NCBI GenBank assembly: GCA_963681505.1
Contig: OY811972.1
Location: 526,375-590,374, forward strand
Length of the DNA: 64,000 nt
Source of the DNA: Eunapius fragilis
Lineage: Eukaryota > Porifera > Demospongiae > Spongillida > Spongillidae
Direction: 5' to 3'
Below are positions 11,297 to 21,055 of the stretch, piece after piece; within the stretch, counting starts at the first letter, position 1; the number at the start of each line of letters is the position of its first letter. The notes under the pieces were generated by a model. The model saw only the letters and a program-made list of their open reading frames with translations. It did not search any database and was not told the origin of the DNA. A program made the translations under genes and the position numbers.

Positions 11297-12271
11297 TTCT
11301 TTTTTTTTTTGGAAAATCCTGTATCCGCTCCTCCACGCGCACGCAAAAGTAACCACAATTAGCCCCCCCACCCTTAAAAACTTGTCTACGCCTTGAGATG
11401 CATGTGTTTGCAGTTGGCGTCTTGCAAGGCTATACTTAAATTGCCTTGCAGGTGTATAGATGCATGCAGGCACTAATAATTGTTACGTGAGACCCCACCC
11501 CCCTTTGCTGGTGGAGGATATGACCTTTATTAATTAAATCAAATAGCCCGTATATGGGGGCTTACAATTAACCAACCGCAAGCTTCCGCGCGCACGTGGT
11601 AGTGGTCAAATAATGCCCTGGCAACAATGATGGTATTCACGCGTCAAATCGCCCCGGGGGGGGGGGGGGGGGGGGGGGGGGCTCGTGTGTACTGTTCACT
11701 TAGTGTGTTCCGGTTCGTGATTTAAAGTAAAAAGCCACCCGCCCGCATGGGGAATCAAAAAAGGTCCGGACGGGAAGCTATTTTCACTGGCTCACAGTGA
11801 ATTTCGCCATAGCTTCTGACAACAACTTGAGGGTGTTTTGGCCTAGTTGATTACTTTTTGAGCCCTTTTTTTAAGCAAGCGGGATAGTGGTCACGTTTAT
11901 GTTCAACTTGCACACTTGGTGACAGTTGTCCGTCACGTCATTATGTCCCTCGGCAGAGCGCCAAACCACAGTTCTCTAAGCCGGGCGATCTAGATTAGAT
12001 TGCGGTTCGAAGCGGTTTGAGGTCGTCCTCTGTGGGCGACCAATTAATTTAAAAGTTGGTGTTGCGGCTCGTATACATGCAGCTATCATGGGGTACCACC
12101 ATATAAGTGTTGACACCCCTGCGAGCCCATGTGAACGGAAAGCGCCACTATATTGTGTTAAGCATTACACATATATACAATCCCATGCCGCTATACGCTA
12201 CATCAACGAAAAATAAAGAACGCAACTGATAGCAGATAACCATTCATGCATGCAGATAACCACTCATGCAG

Positions 12272-12605
12272 TAGTTGGGCGTAGCCCGACCTTCGCCGCG
12301 TATTGGCGGAAGGTCGGGTACCAAACCCGCACAGTTTTTGTACAAGCTGCAACGGGGATTGCAGTCCAATCAGAATGAATGCAGCATTTCACTGCGGGCA
12401 ATTATCGCCCAATAAACATATTCTGCGCAGCTGGTAGTAAAGCCAATCTGATGTACACTTAATTTATACTATTTTCATTGATCCCGATTGTATAACACGT
12501 CAAAATTCATTGACAAATTGCATAATACGTCTGTACAAAAACTGTGCGGGTTTGGTACCCGACCTTCCGCCAATACGCGAAGGTCGGGCTATAGACGCCC
12601 AACTA
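12272..12605. mobile_element. 334-bp MITE, TAGTTGGGCG ends, 9-bp TSD
   Basis: The terminal inverted repeats are about 80 bp (TAGTTGGGCG... / ...CGCCCAACTA, including CGACCTTCCGCCAATACG). They are flanked by CTCATGCAG (12263-12271) and CTCGTGCAG (12606-12614), a 9-bp duplication with one mismatch. Arm B (about 46340-46390) reads straight through one copy of this site and is therefore the empty site. Confidence 0.9.
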
Positions 12606-12864
12606 CTCGTGCAGCTGTCTACAGTGTGGTGACGGATGCATGTATAGATTAGATTGCGGTTCGAGGGAACCAGAGGTGAGGGGGAGTGGGCGCCAATTAT
12701 AGGGAGGGGGGTGGGGGGGGGGGGGGGGGGCGGGTGGGGTGAGGCGCATGTAAGTATAAATACTGCATGAGACAGGGTTAAATACTTTAACAGGCATTTA
12801 TTACAAGGGGGTCGGGGGTGAGGCGCCATTGAGTCTCAAAGGGGGGGGGGGGGGGGGGAGGGGG

Positions 12865-12975
12865 CCATGATGGGGTACCATACAAGCGTTGACACCCTGC
12901 GAGCCCTGTGTACGGAGAGCGCCACTATTGTGTAAGTATTATACACAATCCCATGCCGTTACGCTGCCCTCGGCT
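12865..12975 (+). repeat. Third copy of a lectin-flank module
   Basis: The phrase order ATGGGGTACCA, TTGACACCC, TGCGAGCCC, GCGCCACTAT, CAATCCCATGCCG matches 12085-12200 in the same orientation and 46425-46545 in reverse. A poly-G run (12840-12858) precedes it. Weaker versions occur near 10955-11070 and 47230-47370. Confidence 0.6.
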
Positions 12976-13299
12976 AGGACAATGCAAGAACACATGAGCG
13001 GGATGGAAACTTTCTGCAGGAAGGAAACTCGTTCCGCAGAGGGACACACCTACCCACCAATGACACAGGGACACATGTACACCTGAGACACACCGAGATA
13101 CACCAGGGACACACTTATCTTATGGAGTGTACACGGCGTTGCGATATAAAAGCCACCCGACATAGGACGGGCAGCATGGAGTAGAATTGAATCTTAAATG
13201 TACTACCTTACATAGGCGGCGGAATGTAAATAAACCTGGGGGGTGGGGGGTGGGGGGGGGGGCGGAAAAGTACAACTGTGGGGGTGGGGGGTGCCCGGC

Positions 13300-13437
13300 C
13301 TTGCGATTGGCCAAATACGAACGGGCGGGGGTGGGGGTGGGGGGTGCTCTTGCGATTGGCCATATACGAACGGGCGGGGGGTGCCCTTGCGATTGGCCAA
13401 ATACGAACGGGCGGGGGGGGGGGGGGGGGGGGGGATG
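13300..13437 (+). repeat. Three GC-rich tandem units ending in poly-G
   Basis: CTTGCGATTGGCCAAATACG followed by AACGGGCGGGG occurs three times in about 135 bp, the last ending in a ~23-G run. Proline- or glycine-rich open frames across it are repeat artefacts. Confidence 0.8.
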
Positions 13438-13639
13438 CAGGGGTCCGCACATTCACTACTGGATGGCTCTTCTACACTAGTCTTGTCCCCAGACCCAGAT
13501 TCCCAACAGCTGCGGGTGGATTACATCACCGCTACGTGGGTCTGGGAAATAAGAACGACGCATTTGTTCCGAGCGTACCAAAACATTGAGACGCATGTGT
13601 ACATACGTAATGACGCTGACGTAACCTTAATAAGGCGTG

Positions 13640-13880
13640 CAAGTTGCCGATTACCTGATTTCAAGTGTAAGGTGTGCCTCAATTAGACATCGAAGTGGGA
13701 ATGTGCGAGCAAGATACGCATATTCAGGAGGTATTTTTGCGCGCAGTTCAAATGGTAGGATTTGCTAACCCACGTCCGCAACAAATGGAGAAAATTAAGA
13801 CCTTCATGCTAGGAAAAGATGTTCAGTTGCCAACTGGATACGGCAAATCAAAGGCGGATACGGAGGAGGGGGGGGGGGGG
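13640..13880 (+). pseudogene. RecQ-like helicase N-terminal fragment
   Basis: The frame reads ...FLRAVQMVGFANPRPQQMEK, IKTFMLGKDVQ, LPTGYGKS. The last is a Walker A (motif I) of a superfamily 2 helicase, preceded by the RPxQ-type Q motif seen in RecQ-like proteins. A few residues usual between GKDV and LPTG are missing. The reading is cut by a G-rich run right after the Walker A, and no further helicase motif follows. Confidence 0.6.
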
Positions 13881-14041
13881 GGTTGCAACCCCCCCTTTCA
13901 TATAAGGTACCTGCCCCTCTTCTGCTAAGCAGCCCCCCCCCCCCCCCCCCCAACCCGCTTTTCGTATCGCGGGTCTAAACCCCCTTTTGAAAAATCCTGT
14001 ATCCGCCCCTACAGTATATTCAGTGCTGCCATACGCGTATC

Positions 14042-14156
14042 CAGTGATGCCGCGATGTATATCGCGATATGTAGAAGTCTATGATATCGCGGTATATCGC
14101 GATAACCGCGATATCATAGACTTCTACATATCGCGATATATATCGCGACAACACTG
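14042..14156. mobile_element. 115-bp hAT-type MITE with perfect 8-bp TSD
   Basis: It begins CAGTGATGCCGCGAT and ends ATCGCGACAACACTG, with near-perfect inverted arms through GTAGAAGTCTATGATATCGC around a short centre. The flanks CGCGTATC (14034-14041 and 14157-14164) are identical. CAG...CTG ends with an 8-bp duplication are typical of hAT elements. Confidence 0.88.
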
Positions 14157-14597
14157 CGCGTATCAGGGGTAGAGCTAAGTGGTGCCGCAGGCGCCTCGTT
14201 CAACTGAGCCAAGCTGGTGTTTAAGAAGGAGAGGGGGAGTCGGTGAGTTTCAATGAAGAGTGTCGGGAGGGAGGGACGGGTGCAATTTGAGGTCGGATTC
14301 GGAGAGGGGGTGAAAAGCTGAAGGGCGTAGCTGGCCTTCGGCCCCCCCAAAACCCAAAGCCCAAAGCCCGAATAATATATATCCTAACCGTCGTATCTCT
14401 GCTCCTTTTATGCGGCAATGATAGCGCTTATTTCTTTCTAATTGTGCGAGATTAGTTCTAAATTTAGATTGCCGTACTATTTTTGGACATAAACATTGAG
14501 GACGCTCGGAACAAGTGCTTCGTTCTTATTTCCCAGACCCGTAGCGGTGATGTAATCCACCCGCAGCTGTTAGGATCTGGGTCTGGGGATGAGACTA

Positions 14598-15337
14598 CTT
14601 CTGTACTACGGCCCTCTCGTCTAGGGCACTCCCTCTTGCCAGCAAGAGGGTGTGGGGGAGCGCTGTAAGCTCCCCCATCCGCCCCAGAAGCTTTCACACT
14701 TTACGCTTCAAATCCCGCTAATACGGCTGACTTTCGAATACATGTACATGCGTAGAGTACCACGATATATCCCCCTCCTCCCCACCGAAAAAAAAAATGG
14801 CCCGTATTTAGACAAGCATATCTTCGTACTCGTTAACGCTTCCATGTACCTGTTAAAACATTTCAGGAAAGAACTGGTACTCCAACAGGATTTGCACGCA
14901 GCTGCGTTCACAATTACGTCGATACGCTCGTATATTTAAAAAAAAAAAAACACGGGCCATTTTTTTCGGCGGAGGGGGGGGTGGGGGGGGGGGGGGTATT
15001 CGCGGTGAACAATATAAGTATAATTGTTCACGCATGTATTTTTAAAAGAAGCAATAGCTAGCGACATACAAGAAAGTTCATTGCGACAACGAAGCCCGAT
15101 GTAGTGAAGCGGTTTATGATCGCTTCAATGTCAACAGGTTGAATATGCGTGCGTACATTTACGTATATTGTATTACATATTACATTTACGTCACTCACAT
15201 GAGATATTATGCCCTACAGTGACTTGTACATGTATAAGGCCGCCCCCGCCCCGCCGCCCCCACACACACACACAAAAGGTATTCTGCGCGTGCGTTACTT
15301 ATAACGCACACGCATCTGTATACCATTAATTAGAATA
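14598..15337. other. Gene-free interval with poly-G tracts
   Basis: It contains G-rich runs near 14975-14997 and a C-rich stretch at 15240-15270. Short open frames have no recognisable content. Confidence 0.45.
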
Positions 15338-15636
15338 CAAGTAAATAAAAACATTCTCTAACGAGAGAGTTGTTGGGATATAGGATTGACCAATGGTGGT
15401 GTAAAAAGCACAGAAACAAGAGTGACAGAAAATTTACTGGAAAATCGAAATAGGCCTATATATTTAGCCCATTACTCAGTCATGCGCTGTTATATTTTAA
15501 GTGTGCTAAATATAGGCCTATTTCAATTTTCCAGTAAAATTTCTGTCACTCTTTTTGTTTCTGTGCTTTTTATACCACCATTGGTCAATCCTATACCCCA
15601 ACAACTCTCTCGTTAGAGAATGCTTCTATTTACTTG
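15338..15636. repeat. 3'-terminal palindrome P2 of element X copy B
   Basis: Same structure and subfamily as P1: CAAGTAAATAAAAACATTC arms, with inner TTGACCAATGGTGGTG and ATAGGCCTAT. The arms are about 130 bp each. Confidence 0.92.
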
Positions 15637-15690
15637 TTTCATAAGTTTTTTTTCACCCTGTCATAGCAGTATATATATCATAGTCAATAA

Positions 15691-16014
15691 TCAAATGTAG
15701 GAAGAGTGTGAACGATTCCCTTTATCTCTTAATGAACAAATAACTTTAATAGCACTGCTGGTGTTGGTGGGGGCAGCGCTGGTGGTGCCGGCGGGGGTGG
15801 TGGTGGGGGCAGGAGCGCCGGCGGGAGCAGCGCTGGTGGTGCTGGCGGGGGTTGGGCTGGTGGTGCCGCTGGTGGTAGTGGTGGCTGGTAGTGGTGGTGG
15901 CAGGAGCGGGGCTTCTGGAGGTGGCGGGGTGATGGGGAGAGGAGTCGGAGGATGAATGTACTCTTCCTCCTCCGACCCCTCGTTGGTGAATAACCCACGA
16001 AGGTCGTCAGCCAT
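15691..16014 (-). CDS. Acidic, proline/threonine-rich protein of element X (copy B)
   Basis: ATG at 16014 directly follows an acceptor-like TTTAG. The product is 107 residues: MADDLRGLFTN, an acidic patch (EGSEEEEYIHPPTPLP), proline runs, a long T/P/A-rich section and KVICSLRDKGNRSHSSYI. No domain is recognised; the composition suggests a disordered protein. A second frame is open from 15998 to 15729 (STFILRLLSPSPRH...) and would be the one used if the upstream basic exon is spliced on in phase. It is therefore uncertain whether this is a separate ORF or the second exon of the basic repeat protein. Confidence 0.45.
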   Translation of the reverse strand: MADDLRGLFTNEGSEEEEYIHPPTPLPITPPPPEAPLLPPPLPATTTTSGTTSPTPASTTSAAPAGAPAPTTTPAGTTSAAPTNTSSAIKVICSLRDKGNRSHSSYI

Positions 16015-16096
16015 CTAAATGTACGTAACAGAGAGTATGATTAACTTTCTTTTTAAAGTAAAGAGCAAAGCCTTAACACATCCACATAGAGTATTA

Positions 16097-16395
16097 CAAG
16101 TGATAAAAACATTCTCTATGCGAGAAGGTTGGTGGTATATAGGAATCAAAGGTGATGGTGGAGTAAAAAGCAAGAGAACAATAAGGCTTCTGATTGAAGA
16201 GGAAAAATGAAATAGACCTATATTAGCAGCATGTCGTCATATTTAAATGTGCGTGCTAATATAGGTCTACTGCATTTTTCCTTTTCAATCAGAAGCCTTA
16301 TTGTTCTCTTGCTTTTTATACCGGCCACCATATGCATCGCCTTTGATTCCTATATACCACCAACCTTCTCACATAGAGAATGTTTTTATCACTTG
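16097..16395. repeat. 3'-terminal palindrome P3 of X'
   Basis: Inverted arms of about 140 bp begin CAAGTGATAAAAACATTCTC. Inner phrases GGTGGTATATAGGAATCAAA and ATAGACCTATATTAGCA differ from P1/P2 and define a second palindrome subfamily, shared with 49316-49528. Confidence 0.92.
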
Positions 16396-16599
16396 TTTCC
16401 TACATTTTTTTGGTGGATTTAGTATTGTATTTATAGTTCTTGAAACTTATGTACCCATGTAGCAGGAATGTCAAATGACAGTTTTATTTTAGAATCTCGT
16501 GGCCATGCAATTTTATGAGGTGTGGGTGTACCATTAAAACACACAGTATTACTATTTAAACAATAAGTACAAGTATTTTATTTATAGCTAATAAAACCC

Positions 16600-16778
16600 A
16601 GGAGTGTGTCATCTTGCATATCCTGGATCAGAATATACTGCTGTATATTCTGGACCAGGATACACAGCAGGTAGAGCAGGTGGAGCCAATCCTGCAGCTG
16701 GCCATGGAACGACTCCTGGACCTGGACGTGGAGCTGGACCTGGATGTGGAACAGGTGGAGCGTCTCCTAGACCTGGAC
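16600..16778 (-). CDS. Low-complexity second exon of X' (Gly-Pro or Arg-Ser frame)
   Basis: Follows a TTCCAG acceptor on the minus strand. Several frames stay open. One is VPGPGLGDAPPVPHPGPAPR-like (Gly/Pro-rich) and ends GPEYTAVYSDPGYAR before a stop and an AATAAA downstream. Another, in phase with the first exon, is RSRSRRRSTCSTSRS-like (Arg/Ser-rich). No domain is recognised. By position it corresponds to the proline-rich exon of X. Confidence 0.35.
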
Positions 16779-17158
16779 CTGGAACAAGTGATTTAAACAA
16801 CCGTTAGTTAAAACATAAAATTCATATCCTCCACTGGCAAGCGAAGGCCATATAATACATCAGACAAAGATTCGATTCCCACTGATCTCACGCGATTATC
16901 AGATAAACCATGCCACAATACGTTGTCGTCAGCAACTTTGACACTATTATCAGATATAAACTATGCAATACAATACACATTATTACTTGTTGTCAGCGAA
17001 CAGCGTGCACACATTTCAAACAGCACTAAAAGTGGAGAGAGACACAATATCTACCGCTGTAACTGTTGCATAAAATATTAATTAATTCCTTCCATTTTAG
17101 CGATACACTATACATGCTATAATTTATGTCCAGATCCAACATTCATGGTGTAACGTAC

Positions 17159-17343
17159 CTTCGGGTGGTCGCTTTGTTGGTACTTTCAGTAGCGCGTTTG
17201 ACACCTTGTCGTGTCTTGTATTGCACTCGCGGATCGTTTGGCATATCGGTATAGGTGTACGAGTGGCTAGTTGTTGCCGGGTTTTTTTTTGTAAGGGCGG
17301 TGGTGTGGGGGAGACACATTGTAATTGGAGCCTCTTGCTTCAC
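17159..17343 (-). CDS. First exon of X' (Thr/Lys-rich, unknown)
   Basis: MKQEAPITMCLPHTTALTKK begins at 17343 and the exon ends TNKATTRR at a GTACGT donor. Its composition is basic and polar. The exon end and position match the basic repeat exon of X, but the repeat motifs are absent. Function unknown. Confidence 0.45.
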
Positions 17344-17839
17344 GTAGACTGTATACCGTAGTATCTGATCGCGTATGTAGTTCCACCAACAGAATTCGAA
17401 AGTTCTGCTATAAGAGGCTATAGCATAGGAATCAATTCGTCAAAACAATCATTATATATGCGATAGTGTCGGGTACTTATGTGTATGGTAGTTTATGGCT
17501 TTCATTTCAAGCTGCATAACGAATGATAGAGTTGAGAGTAACGCACAGGCGTCATGCAGAAAATGATACCTTGAATATTCGTCAGGAGGCCCGCTTCCTA
17601 TAACGTCTTGTCTTCCGCAGCGTACAGGAATATTAAGAATTTGAATCACGCCCATGACACGTGGCTATTATTAAATTATTGCATTTAAAAATAGCTACCT
17701 GATGTAATTGGGTATTTTTAACCGAATACCAAATGAGGTACTATTCGCTTTAGTTAATCGCCCGAACAGTTAGGCGTCTAACTGACACCCGAAGATAACC
17801 TGCGGACGCATCCTGAAGTGATTGGTACACTTGGCGTGC

Positions 17840-18090
17840 TTTACAAACGTTCCTGTCGTGAGTTATATTATCCCGAAGGAAGAAGAAGAATAAGACGACG
17901 GAGGAGAAATTTTAGGTGGGACTGGGTACGGACGATGGGGACGAGTATTTTTGTTCACTAAAAGTACACCGTCTTATGACACAGATACAGTGCAGAAAGG
18001 TTCTCCTTTTTGATATCGCTCGATTGCCACTAAGAGCGAAGTGACCCGACTCTTAAATGTCCCGCTAGACGTGAGTGACGTTTTTATAAT
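17840..18090 (-). promoter_or_regulatory. Promoter-like 5' region shared by X and X'
   Basis: Resembles 19420-19690 and, inverted, 6960-7250: a purine-rich AAGAAGAAGAATAAGACGAC stretch, AGGAGAAATTTTAGG, an ACTGGG-ACG segment and TTATGACAC(A/G)GA boxes in the same order. It lies between the terminal hairpin and the first exon, so it probably holds the element promoter. Inference from conservation only. Confidence 0.4.
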
Positions 18091-18601
18091 GACATTCATG
18101 ATACTGCAGGATTCCTATATGGAACGGCAACCTACTCGCGTAGGTTCCGATTACATTTCTTTTTGCAAAGTGCACTATTCAGCGGGTGAGTGGCTTTTAC
18201 ACCTGGAAAGCCTTAACACGTGCATGTGCAGACTGTGCTATAATTGTATTGGTCCAATTCCATCATATTAATGACAGGGACGGAAGGGGTGTATATGTGT
18301 GTCAGTTGTGCTAAAATTCTATTGGACAAATTTGATCCAGTAAAAATGCTCCCATCTAAACATGGAGGTATAGCCTACATGCAGTTGAATTGTATAGATA
18401 GATAGTGAGGGAGCTAAGGAAATGAACTACATGGCAGCATGTAGATTGATAAGGATATGTTCTCAGGTAAGATGATATCTGTGGACAGGGTATGCAGCTT
18501 TGTGAGTGTGGGCAGAAAATCTGTTTTTTTTTTTCACTACATAAATGTGTGTGCACAGCTTTTTAATGTTAATACAACATGCCATAACATACCTTTGGGT
18601 G

Positions 18602-19270
18602 GTAGTGGTAATTCTGTGACCCCTGCGGTACCGCGTCCTCTCGGCAGCACATTAAGCCAATCGGGACAGCGGGGTCTTTCCAATACCAACTCCTTTCAGA
18701 TGCTTTAATGGCAACTGAATTGTCCTCGTATTTCTGCCTTTTAGCAGCGCGATTTCCCTCAAGGTCCTCTTCATATCACCGCCTTTTAGCTGCAAGGTTC
18801 TCCTCAAGGTCCTCTTCATATCGCCGTCTTTTAGCAGCACGGTTCTCCTCGAGGTTCTCTTCATATCGCCGCCTTTGAGCAGCACGGTTCTCCTCGAGGT
18901 CCTCTTCATATCGCCGCCTTTGAGCAGCACGGTTCTCCTCGAGGTCCTCTTCGAATCGCCACTTTTTAGCAGATCGCTTAGATTCATTATCGGCTTGTAG
19001 CTGTCGCGTGCAGAGGCCTTTCAGTTTCTTTTCGGGAAGCTGTCACGTACAGAGGCCTTCTTTTCGGGATCGGCCTTGTAGCTGTCGCGAAAAGAGGCCT
19101 TCTTCTTTTCGGGATCGGCCTTGTAGCTGTCGCGTACAGAGGCCTTCTTCTTTTCGGGATCGTCCTTGTAGAGCGCTCGGGCTTTAGCTTTGTTCTCGTC
19201 TTGCTTTTGGAAGTAGGCCTATTCCGCTCGTTGCGTAGATCTCTACTTTTGCATTTTTAGAAAACTTCAC
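18602..19270 (-). pseudogene. Lys/Glu-rich repeat-protein exon of X (copy B)
   Basis: On the minus strand it has DENKAKARALYK, two to three SYKADPEKKKAS-type units with RD spacers, then four to five units of RRYEEDLEENRAAQR-type repeats (45-48 bp each), then QKYEDNS and the exon end at CAAAG|GTATGT (18602). It carries more repeats than copy A. Frame changes occur between the two repeat blocks and in the C-terminal part (VPIGLMCCREDA against VRLAKCASERT in copy A). Probably inactive. Confidence 0.6.
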
Positions 19271-19710
19271 TAGCGAAGTTGCACCAAATAGATTTAGTGC
19301 AGGTTAGAGTATTTATACTGCCTAAAATTATAATAAAAATCTATTATATATCATTATTACAATGAACATGACGTGTAAGGATAACGTGCCGGTAAATTTC
19401 GAAGCGATTGGTACTATTGCCGTTCTTCAAAACCGTTCGTAGCTCGAGTTATACCTTCCTACGAAGAAGAAGAAGACGACGACGATGGAGAATTATTTTA
19501 GGACTGGGCACGAGAAACAGGAAATTGTTTCTCTATAACCACACCGTTTTATGACACGGAACCAACGTAGAACTGTAGATCGTTGTGCTATCATTCCATC
19601 GCGATAAAGAGATAAGCGATCCGTTTCTCCATTGTCCCTCCAGACGCTAGTGAAGTTTTATTAATGACTTCATCAACCCTCAATATTGAACCTGCTACCG
19701 CAGGTTCAGA

Positions 19711-20239
19711 TAGCTCGCTGAAGTCATGCATGCTCACAAAATTTAATATAATAAAATAGTTGTACTACCAATAATCTGGGAGCTGAATGATACTTCCGCC
19801 CCCCGTATGGCAAAAGTGGGGGGGGGGGGGGGGGCAAAAGCCCCCTTGCCCCCGTCTCCGCCGCCTATGCCTTCAGTAACTTGTAACTTTCAAAGCTATC
19901 GCTAACGTTGTTGGTCCTCAAGGTTCAATTGCGAGCGCATTAGTGACGTTGTCATAGCGGATTGTGTCCCCCCCCCCCCAAAGACACAATCCGCCAGCGG
20001 ATTCTGTCCAGGGGGGCATGTTCTGCTAGCGGATTCTGTCCCTCCTCCGCAGAATGTGTCCCCCCCCCCTCCTCCAACAATAAATCCATTGCGTTTGATT
20101 AGCGAGCGTGTAGGCATGCAGCTTCGTATGGTGAAATGGTCGTCATACAAACGCTCGGATACATATTAATTATATACAAGAAAAGCTGGAAATGGTTCAA
20201 TCAAACAATAAATCAGTATCTCAGTCACACACACAGGAA
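19711..20239. other. Intergenic with poly-G and TCTGTCC repeats
   Basis: A 17-G run lies near 19818-19834 and C-runs near 19969-19979 and 20050-20060. The phrase GCGGATT(C/G)TGTCC occurs repeatedly. The segment 20085-20205 (TTGCGTTTGATTAGCGAGCG...) is repeated at 33618-33735 beside another minisatellite. Confidence 0.5.
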
Positions 20240-20400
20240 GAGTAGTGAGGCCAGGGGCAACAGAGCCATAGTGAGGCCAAGGGTAACAGAGCCATAGTGA
20301 GGCCATGCAGGGGTAACAGAGCCATGCATAGTGAGGCCATGCAGGGGGTAACAGAGCCATGCATAGTGAGGCCATGCAGGGGTAACAGAGCCATCCCAGC
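20240..20400 (+). repeat. TAGTGAGGCC minisatellite, first locus
   Basis: Units of about 27-35 bp, of the form ATAGTGAGGCC(ATGCA)GGGG followed by TAACAGAGCC, repeat about six times. The same unit makes the larger array around 29-33.6 kb. Confidence 0.9.
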
Positions 20401-21055
20401 AAAAAATCCGTACAACGAACCGTTGCAACGATACACGCCGATCGTAAAAGTAGCACGATTTTCAGCAATAACGATTTCATTTGATTTTATTTGATTGGAC
20501 AGGTATCGTGCAAATGCAGCAATTATAAACGTTTCATTATATAGATTTCGATCATTCGCGATCAACAAAGAACGGCTTTATCAACGTTCGTCCACGGCCG
20601 TGTCTGAGCGATACATGATGAAACTTATCACGATCGTTTTACTTCACTAAAAGAAAGTGGCATATCAGGCTGCACCTGTGGATTCGTCATCTGCAGTTAG
20701 TTACAGTCATGTTATAGTACGATCGTAGATAGTCTTAAATGAGTAAATTGCTATCACGTTATAGCACGATCTTGAATAGTCTTGTTGTAGTCACGTTCAA
20801 GTACGATCGTATACGATAGTATAAATTCTTGATGCTACCATGCACTGTATTCTATAATTAGTTCTAAATAAATTCGTATCTGTTCCAGTGTAATCGTAAG
20901 TTATTCTGATCATAGTTCGTACATTATTTTTAATGCATCCACCACGATGTAGTATTGCCTGCAAAGAATTAAACAGTATAGAACAAGAGAGGTCACAGGG
21001 GGAAAAAATTAATAACTAACATGTACACACTCCTACAACACAATGATAACACAGT
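20401..21055. other. Gene-free, AT-rich interval
   Basis: Phrases such as ATCACGTTATAGCACGATC occur twice near 20750-20810. No coding signal is seen before the BEN gene stop at 21056. Confidence 0.45.

Larger units (their letters stand above)
9957..12640 (-). repeat. Inverted segmental duplication, arm A
   Basis: This segment matches about 46325-48345 in the opposite orientation, beyond the lectin gene itself: the 3' flank (AAAGTTCAGAAAGCCTTATA), the 5' flank, a ~500-bp stretch at 11700-12200 (for example TCCCGTCCGG, GACGGACAACTGTCACCAAG reading as complement) and the region around the MITE at 12272. Arm A has extra sequence: an expanded CA tract, a poly-C and a poly-G run, and the MITE. Confidence 0.85.
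13478..14597. mobile_element. 1.1-kb inverted-repeat element, TAGTCT ends
   Basis: The terminal inverted repeats are over 100 bp (13478-13600 against 14597-14490; for example CAGCTGCGGGTGGATTACAT in the left arm). The flanks CTTCTACAC (13469-13477) and CTTCTGTAC (14598-14606) fit a 9-bp target duplication with two mismatches. Inside are a helicase fragment, poly-G/poly-C runs and a hAT-type MITE. It is non-autonomous as it stands. Confidence 0.65.
16097..18150 (-). mobile_element. Helitron-like element X', inserted in X copy B
   Basis: On the minus strand it runs from TCGGAACC (18150) with the hairpin AACCTAC-GCGA-GTAGGTT to a palindrome ending CACTTG (16097), flanked by A and T. Removing it restores AAATGTA-ATAATACTCT, matching copy A near 8346-8360. 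Its 5' region is similar to that of X (hairpin, ATGAATGTCATTA, TCACT, GACACGGA-like box), and its first exon ends CCACCCGAAG|GTACGT as against CACCCAAAG|GTATGT in X. It is a diverged relative, not a copy. Confidence 0.8.
15338..19710 (-). mobile_element. Helitron-like element X, copy B, interrupted by X'
   Basis: On the minus strand the 5' end is A|TCTGAACC with the hairpin GAACCTGC-GGTA-GCAGGTTC (19710-19687), and the 3' end is the palindrome P2 finishing ACTTG|T at 15338. Without the X' insertion (16097-18150) it is about 2.3 kb and collinear with copy A in inverted orientation: promoter-like segment, basic repeat exon, intron, proline-rich exon, palindrome. Confidence 0.78.

Noticed and set aside
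11013-11473. Long open frames of HT, CV or VC repeats
   Set aside because: They are produced by the CA microsatellite and have no independent coding support.
13120-13686. Proline- or glycine-rich proteins
   Set aside because: They are caused by G-runs and three tandem GC-rich units.
16835-16890. Possible tRNA (GATTCGATTCCCA B box)
   Set aside because: No convincing A box or paired stems; it lies inside element X'.
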